Below, in pieces: positions 58,220 through 64,000 of a DNA stretch of 64,000 nt. Numbering within the stretch: the first letter of the stretch is position 1; the number at the start of each line of letters is the position of its first letter. The DNA comes from Didymella arachidicola (Eukaryota > Ascomycota > Dothideomycetes > Pleosporales > Didymellaceae). The position numbers were made by a program, and so were the translations under genes. The notes beneath the pieces are model-generated. The model was not told the origin of the DNA. It did no database searches and worked only from the letters and a program-made list of their open reading frames with translations. The DNA lies in contig CM049989.1 of NCBI GenBank assembly GCA_016630955.3, positions 806,001-870,000 of the forward strand. The letters run 5' to 3'.

Positions 58220-60762
58220 TTACAAACGCCTGAAGAAGTAGATGTACGCAAATTTCTTCATCTCATCGATATCGGCAGCTTTTGCAACCTTCTCATCGTT
58301 GAAAAGCACCCATGCAGGGTCCTGCTCCTCGGGCAGCTGCTTGCGAACAAATGCAACGTAGTGTCCGGCGTGAATAGAGCTGCCCTTGTGACAGACAATG
58401 GACTGCAGCTGAAACTTTGCTGGCAATTTATCACTTCCTGGGACTGACTTCTCTAGTGGAGTCGCAGCCATCTGTATATGTTAGAGTGTATTTTGTCGAG
58501 TTGTTACCGTTGACTTACCTCTGCACTTGCATCGTCGCCGAAATCGCCGGCAGCCTCGGGGTGACTAAACAGCCACTCAACAGCTCGCTCCATGTCTCCA
58601 GCAGTTTCCTGCAGGGCCTGTCGAGCTTGTGGAGCATTGAAGCCCATCATTGCCAGCTGCTCAATCTTTTCTTTGTCGATGGTATTTGCGGCAGCATCAG
58701 AGCCGCCTCCGTTACCAGCGTTGAAGTTGACCGGGTCGTCAATATCGGGATCTTCCATATGTGCAAAGAGCCAATTCGAGGCTGCCTCTGGGTCCTGGTT
58801 GCCAGTCGCATGTAGCGCCTTCTCGCATCGTACACGAGGGAAACCCATTGCTTCAAGCATAGACAACGCACCCTCATTCGGCGTCCACGTGGATGAGCTG
58901 CCCGTGTCGGCGTCATCAGGCAGGACCTCTTCGTTGTCCTGCAGACCGTGCGACTTGTATGCATCAAACGGAATCTCTTCATCGCCAACGATGACCGGAA
59001 CATCCTGCTTTGTGGGCACCCAGTTCACGATCTCGAAGCGGCGTGCATTGACCGCCAGAACCGAAGGGAAGGTTTTTAACAAGCTCCTCTTCGTAAAGCC
59101 ATCCTTGCTGCCACAAGCAGTGCAAGTGAGCTCGACCATCTCTTCAGCTGTGAAGATGTCCAGGCACTCCTTCAACGTGACAGGCTCGAATTCTTCATTC
59201 TCTTTCTCCACACCCTGACTGTCGGAAGCATCCATTTGCGATTCCTTGGGTACCCTCCGGATTGGAACAGGGATGGAGATGTTCTCCTGCTCGTCTGATC
59301 GATAACGGACTCGCTTACAGCTGATGCACTGGAGTCGCTGCTCCATGATGAACCTGAAAGCATCGACGGGATCCTTGAAAGGCGCAACATGCTGTGACCT
59401 GGAAATCAGCTTGAGCAGATGCAAGAGCAGCTCAAATGCATCCTGCTGTCGCATTGTGGAGAACTCTTCGTGCCCCCGGCCGATCAGATGCTTGAGCATG
59501 GCAGGTGCAAGACCGCGCTGGTGTGGAACTTCGGGCGTGTCCTCCGTGACAACAACGTCGCTGTCTGGCTTGGAGTACCGTCCAGAGATCAAGCCGTCGG
59601 CGATCTTGCGCAGTTGCGTCTCGAGATCTTCAGCAGGAAGCGCTGCATTTGGCGGGCCCTGCTCTGGAAGATAGTATCGGTCTCTGAACTCTGGAATTGC
59701 GAACAGTGCTTGCAGTGTGCTGTTGAGATAGCAGCTGTTTCCTAAATTTTTGAGCCCAGTGAAGTCTGAGCCGAATAATGGTCTTAGCTCTTTGCCATCC
59801 TCTGTCGTCATCGAAAATTCCCAGCGCAGGTTCTGCTCGACTTGCATCTCAGTCAAACTCTTCTCGGTCTTGACCCGATCCTTGATATTGATACCCCAGT
59901 GCCCCAGGTGATTTGGTAGCTCCGGGTCAACCCGCTCCTCGTCGCAAGCATAGCAGTAGATGTCTGCAGTGCCGTCGGCTGTCAGGGAACCTAGCTTGAC
60001 AGCGACTGGGTGCCCTGTCGACTTTGTATGTCCAACACCGTGCGAGTTGCCACCGATACCACCAAATTGTTGTCGTCCACAGCCGAGGTTGCCACAGCTC
60101 AAGCAAAGCCACAGATTCTCGCTGAGCTCACACTCAGAGCAGTGTCCAAGAGCACCAGACTCAATCTGGCGGGCTTCTTGCTGCTCCAAACATAGCGTGT
60201 GCTCACAAGCTGTCATCTCCTGCTCCCAAGCCTTGACCTCCTCCTGCCGGGCGAATGTATTGGCCTTAAGAACTGCATCAACGAGGTGAGGAAGCTTTCC
60301 GGAGCTCTTGTCCACCTCATCGACGCCACACTCGTAACACTTGACGGTTGTCGTAGTGTTGTAGCGATCGGTCTCGGTCTCAGCGGCGATTGAGAGCTTT
60401 GTTATTTTCGCTGGCGGTTCCGAGTCACGACTGACTTGCTTGCGGGTTCGCTTGATGTTCAAAACGAGAGGATGAGAAGTGCCTGAGACATGGAGAATAG
60501 AGTGGCTGCGGTCAGCAGTGCACCCGCCGTTGAAGCAGTAGAGGCAGACATCGAGGCCCGTAGGATCATCCTAGATCGTCAGCCTTGAGACAAGCATGGT
60601 ACCAGGCTACCCACTATTGAGTCGAAGCACTGTGTACAGTCTTCACGGTATACAGACTGGTTTGGACCAGGCGGTCGAAGCTCTGTAACTACGTAAACAC
60701 AGCTGCGGGGCGAGCGACATTGTGGGGTTCTCACCTGGCGCATTTACGTGTATGCACGCCAT
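58220..60762 (-). CDS. UBP14: Ubiquitin C-terminal hydrolase Ubp14 (USP5/isopeptidase T)
   Basis: Four exons on the minus strand: 60762-60735 (28 nt), 60682-60615, 60570-58519, 58471-58220; 799 aa. Ubp14 disassembles free unanchored polyubiquitin chains to recycle ubiquitin. Order: N-terminal variant zinc finger (CTQCFDSIDDPTGLDVCLYCFNGGC, spanning a junction), a ZnF-UBP domain (CSECELSENLWLCLSCGNLGCG ... HGVGHTKSTGHPVAVKL), Cys box GLKNLGNSCYLNSTLQALF, two UBA domains (SMLEAMGFPRVRCEKAL and QLAMMGFNAPQARQAL), and the His box SSIHAGHYVAFVRK in the last exon. The start is ATG 60762 (MACIHVNAPE); the frame of exon 3 has no usable ATG of its own. All junctions restore family sequence. Confidence 0.95.
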
Positions 60763-61145
60763 GACTAATGTTATGAAGTTGAATTTAAAGACTACAAGCG
60801 TTGGAGTGTTTCAGGGGGAGGCAATGTCGAAGGCAAGAATCAAGAAGCAAACGCACAGGTGTGGCGCGCCTGCAGTTTGCTGCCGGTCCCTGGCGATCGG
60901 CAATGACATAGCTCCAATGTGGGGCATTAGGCTGCACCCCTCGCTCGCTGAGCTTTACACAGTAGCTCCGACTGTCAGTCAGATGTTTCCCTAATCAAGC
61001 GCTTTCTCGTATCCAGTCCATCATGTCTGTTGATAGTTAGAACGGCTTATCACTCATTTTTCCCTTCTGAAACAGAGTCTCGCGTAGTGGTCATCTTGGG
61101 CAAGTACTCGCAGCAAGGCATACAATTTTCGTGCGCCACATCTAT
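60763..61145. other. Intergenic between UBP14 start and ARE gene end
   Basis: 383 bp with the UBP14 promoter and ARE 3' UTR. Confidence 0.5.
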
Positions 61146-63148
61146 CTACACAATCAGATACAGACTGGTGATCACGCTAGGTCCAATGAACAGTCCAAAC
61201 CAGAAGATTATGTTTCCAAGGGTGTGCCTCTCTTTCATGAACTTCGTCCTCATGAATGCCGCGAGTGGCAACTGCGTCAGCTGGAACGTGAACAGATACC
61301 CTCTGACCTTGTGGAAGATGCAGAACATGAGAACCTCATGCACGATGGCACTGAGCAGGAAAGTAAAGAACGTAGCTTGCATCTTGGACAGATGGAAGAA
61401 CGAGATCGATGAGTGGTAGACATGGCGCAAGAGGAAGTTGTGGACCGGCCTATTCCAATCGCGTGCGTACTGATCGAAGCTGACGCTGTTCCACCAGTCG
61501 CCGTAGAAGCCACGGTCTGCAAACCGCGTGATCTCGGCAAGGACATTGAGAAGGCATTCCCAGATGACGTACCAGGATAGGAGTTGCTCGAGAAGCATGG
61601 GAAACAGCATGTCGCTAACGACCCAAGGGAACTCTTTCCATCTTTCATCGAGTGCCATGCCTGCCTCTTTCTGTCTAGTGGTCTCAACGACAACTGGATA
61701 GATGTATGCTTGACTGACGACGATCATCACCCAGATGACGCCCAGTGTAGCCACTGTCTTCTCGGCCACATACCACCAGTTTATCTTCTCTTGACGAGGG
61801 TACTCGAGGTCGTAGACCAGGGTAGGCAAGCACGTCCATTCGACCAAATTGTACAGGGTCAGGTTGTTCGGATACATATTGGAGGTCGTCGAGCATTTTC
61901 CACGGAGCTCTTCATCGAGTATTGTGACTTCGGTCGTGAGGATACGTTGAAAGGTCTGTATTTGTTCGCTGTCCAGCGGCTCATTTGTCTCAATAGCCTG
62001 GCCAATAGACGCAATTTGCGATTCTTCCGTGGAGAAGTCCGTCGAGTATTTTGGACCACGGCTTCTTCGATGAGTCAGTGTGTTGCCGCCTGAAGGATTC
62101 ACGCTGGCTGCTGATAGTGTTTCAGCACTTGGTGAAGTTGGCGAGAGGCCTTGTTGAGCATTCAGATCGTCAAGCTGACGGAGCTCTTGTTCGAGAAGAT
62201 TACGCCTACGATACACGCGGGACACTAGGGATCGGTTAGCAAATGATGTTAGAAAGAAGGAGTAAACTTGCGGTAGCCGTTGTAGAATGAGTAGGCGTGC
62301 TGCTTCATCAGCAGCACAAATACGTGTAAAACAATGAAAACTGTGTGCGTCCAGGGCCATGCTCGCCAGAATGTCCAGAAGATGACAAAGCCTGTGAAGA
62401 ACAACTGCCACACGGACTGTATAACCCATCCTGATTCGCTCCAGGATAGGTAGCCTGCAGCGATGGCCTTGTGCAGAAAGAAGCCGAAGCTAGTGGCAGC
62501 ACACATAGCCGCGTCGGTTGTGAGAAGAACAAACAGGTCGCGGTCTACCATCAAGTGCAGTATCTCCGCTTTCCCAAACACGGACCCTTCTTCCTTGTAA
62601 TTCCAAGCAGCAATCCGCGTGAGCAGGAGAGCCATGGCGATCCAGAACAGAGTGAAGAACCCATGGAAAGGCGATTGGGAGGCGCTTGGATTCTGACGAT
62701 CAAAGGTTGTGAATTGGCGGGTGAATACCAGATCTCGAAGTCTGGCTTTGGATCTCCCACTCAGCTTCTCCACCTCCTTCTGCATGCCAGAACGCATGAT
62801 CTCTCGTAAATCTTCCGCAGTCAGACTGTGTTGAGTTTTCTTGCCTGAGTCGTCGATCAAGACTTGTATACTCTCTCCCTTCTTTTTGTATTTTGTGTCC
62901 TCCTTGATATCGTATGCGCCATCTTCGCTGCCTTCAGACGGTATGGCTGTCGTGTTTCCACTACGATTGCCCGTAGCACCGACCTTGGAAGTCGCTTTTA
63001 ATTGGGTGGCGCCGTCAATATCTGACATGTCTGATGAACCTTCCGGTGTCCATGACCCTTCCCGTTCGATCTGTGGTGTGTTCGAAAGCCCATCGAAGGC
63101 GTGCGCGATGACCGAGGCTCGCCGTTCGGTGTCGTTCGTGGCCATCAT
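61146..63148 (-). CDS. ARE2: Sterol O-acyltransferase (ACAT/ARE, MBOAT family)
   Basis: Two exons on the minus strand, 63148-62272 and 62224-61146; 651 aa, near yeast Are2 (642 aa). It esterifies ergosterol and intermediates with fatty acyl-CoA in the ER, feeding lipid droplets. The N-terminal 150 residues are polar and disordered. Membrane part features: HGFFTLFWIAMALLLTR, VLLMKQHAYSFYNGY-LSRVYRRR across the splice, the active-site FYGDWWNSVSFDQYARDWNRPVHNFL motif with the MBOAT Asn, and the catalytic His in SAIVHEVLMFCIF. The 47-nt intron has a GC donor (GCAAGT). The first ATG, 63148, gives MMATNDTERR. ARE1 versus ARE2 orthology cannot be settled here. Confidence 0.93.
62225..62271 (-). other. 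GC-AG intron in the sterol O-acyltransferase gene
   Basis: The donor reads C|GCAAGT and the acceptor CCCTAG. The branch site TGCTAAC lies just upstream of the acceptor. GC-AG introns are a minor class normally spliced by the U2 spliceosome. Confidence 0.85.
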
Positions 63149-64000
63149 GAGCACTCTGAATGACGTTCAGAGTGCTGTTGAGAAATGTCAAGGTCAAGAT
63201 TCAGGCGACCGTCATGTGGGTTATGAAGGAGCTTTGGCACGAGCTCTGGTGTGTGCGGACCCGTGTGACGACAGCATCGGGATCTTTGCGCCAGTAGGAA
63301 TTTGTACAAGGAAGTACTGGAATCGCAAGCCAACTTCAAACTCTATATGCGGAGCACGCGACTTCAGACATCCGCTGAGACCCGCGGATAAGATATAAGG
63401 ACCGTGAAGTGGTTGCTCGCGGATGTTCGGTTGTAAGAATGAGGCCAGGGTCAGCGATGACGCATGATCGTACCTGCCTCCGCAGCTTCATCTCAACCTG
63501 CATCCATCCGGCTCCTAGCCACAGCGGGAGGCAGCCACACGCCACACCATAGGGCTGCATCTACACTTCCGAGTCGAGTCAGGACTCCTAATAAACTCCT
63601 GCACAACGACGCGACCTTGACTTTTTCTTGCTTTAACGCGACCCACCCATCTCGGTTAGGACGGTGGTGGCTTACTTCTCTTGACTGGTCAGCCTCGCGA
63701 ACACAGCCTGGCTGGGCTCTCTGGATGCGGTATACAACTCGAAAACAGCATCATGGGGCCATTCACCGGTCGCTGTAGATCGCGCATAGGGTATTGGTAT
63801 TCATACAAAACATGGCACATATGCATCATGTCCTGAAAGGACTGGACTGCAGTCGTCAGGCGCCCTACTCAGCCTTGGCCAGCGGTCAATTTCCTCCATG
63901 ATGCCTCGCGTAGGACCAGTCAGCATCTTTGAAAAGCGCCCTTGCGGTTAGCCCAGCGTGTCAGGCCCCTTGCGAGTCGGGAAAGCAAAATGAACGACAC
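63149..64000. other. Intergenic, no supported gene at right edge
   Basis: About 850 bp upstream of ARE. Frames reaching 104 codons are Ser/Thr/His-rich and lack motifs. A gene beginning beyond the window is possible. Confidence 0.45.

Noticed and set aside
58592..59218. Plus-strand frame of 208 codons over UBP14
   Set aside because: Antisense to the UBA and catalytic region of UBP14; Ser-rich shadow translation.
1..64000. CRISPR array, bacterial operons or ribosome binding sites
   Set aside because: The DNA is fungal nuclear sequence with spliceosomal introns; no regularly spaced direct repeats of CRISPR type were seen.

Overview
The window is nuclear DNA of a filamentous ascomycete. Genes sit on both strands and are split by short introns of about 45-60 nt with GTRNGT donors, CTAAC/CTGAC branch sites and YAG acceptors. 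The protein families are typical of Pezizomycotina (DUF6536, HDOD/DUF3445, PDAT, fungal PL7 and GH15). Overall style suggests a Dothideomycete-like fungus, but the species cannot be fixed from sequence alone. All exon models were built by hand from splice signals and reading-frame phase. No alignment or search was run.

Layout. 1-8.3 kb: NAF1 (minus) and ALG9 (plus) share a divergent promoter, followed by a membrane-anchored HDOD-family protein. 8.4-12.8 kb: a DUF6536 membrane protein (minus), then a complete Tc1-type transposon (11403-12758) with inverted repeats, a TA duplication and one nonsense codon in its transposase. 13.5-19.2 kb: a fungal coiled-coil protein with a Cys/His C-terminal module, the NatC catalytic subunit NAA30 (minus), and the triacylglycerol-forming acyltransferase LRO1/PDAT. 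19.2-24.1 kb: no convincing gene, one fold-back element. 24.1-26.8 kb: a Gln/Pro-rich probable regulator (DUF8032-like, minus), preceded by about 9 kb without a supportable gene. 36.0-38.4 kb: the biotin-carrying subunit of methylcrotonoyl-CoA carboxylase.

38.9-46.1 kb: an acidic nuclear-type protein, an MFS transporter, an SRR1-like protein, a tRNA-Gly(UCC) and a small protein. 46.9-53.5 kb: four same-strand genes that could be metabolic: FAD amino-acid/amine oxidoreductase, DJ-1/PfpI protein, secreted PL7 lyase-like protein, cytosolic GH15 hydrolase. 53.9-63.2 kb: a small protein, then four minus-strand genes: SAM methyltransferase, ISU1 Fe-S scaffold, UBP14 deubiquitinase and the sterol acyltransferase ARE.

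Most genes are housekeeping. LRO1 and ARE, the two acyltransferase routes to neutral lipid, both lie in the window but 42 kb apart. Points of most interest: the GGL-repeat coiled-coil protein, the gene-free tract upstream of the Gln-rich regulator, a PL7 protein with Lys where the catalytic His is expected, an apparent AT-AG intron in ISU1, a GC-AG intron in ARE, and the single nonsense mutation in an otherwise intact Tc1 element.
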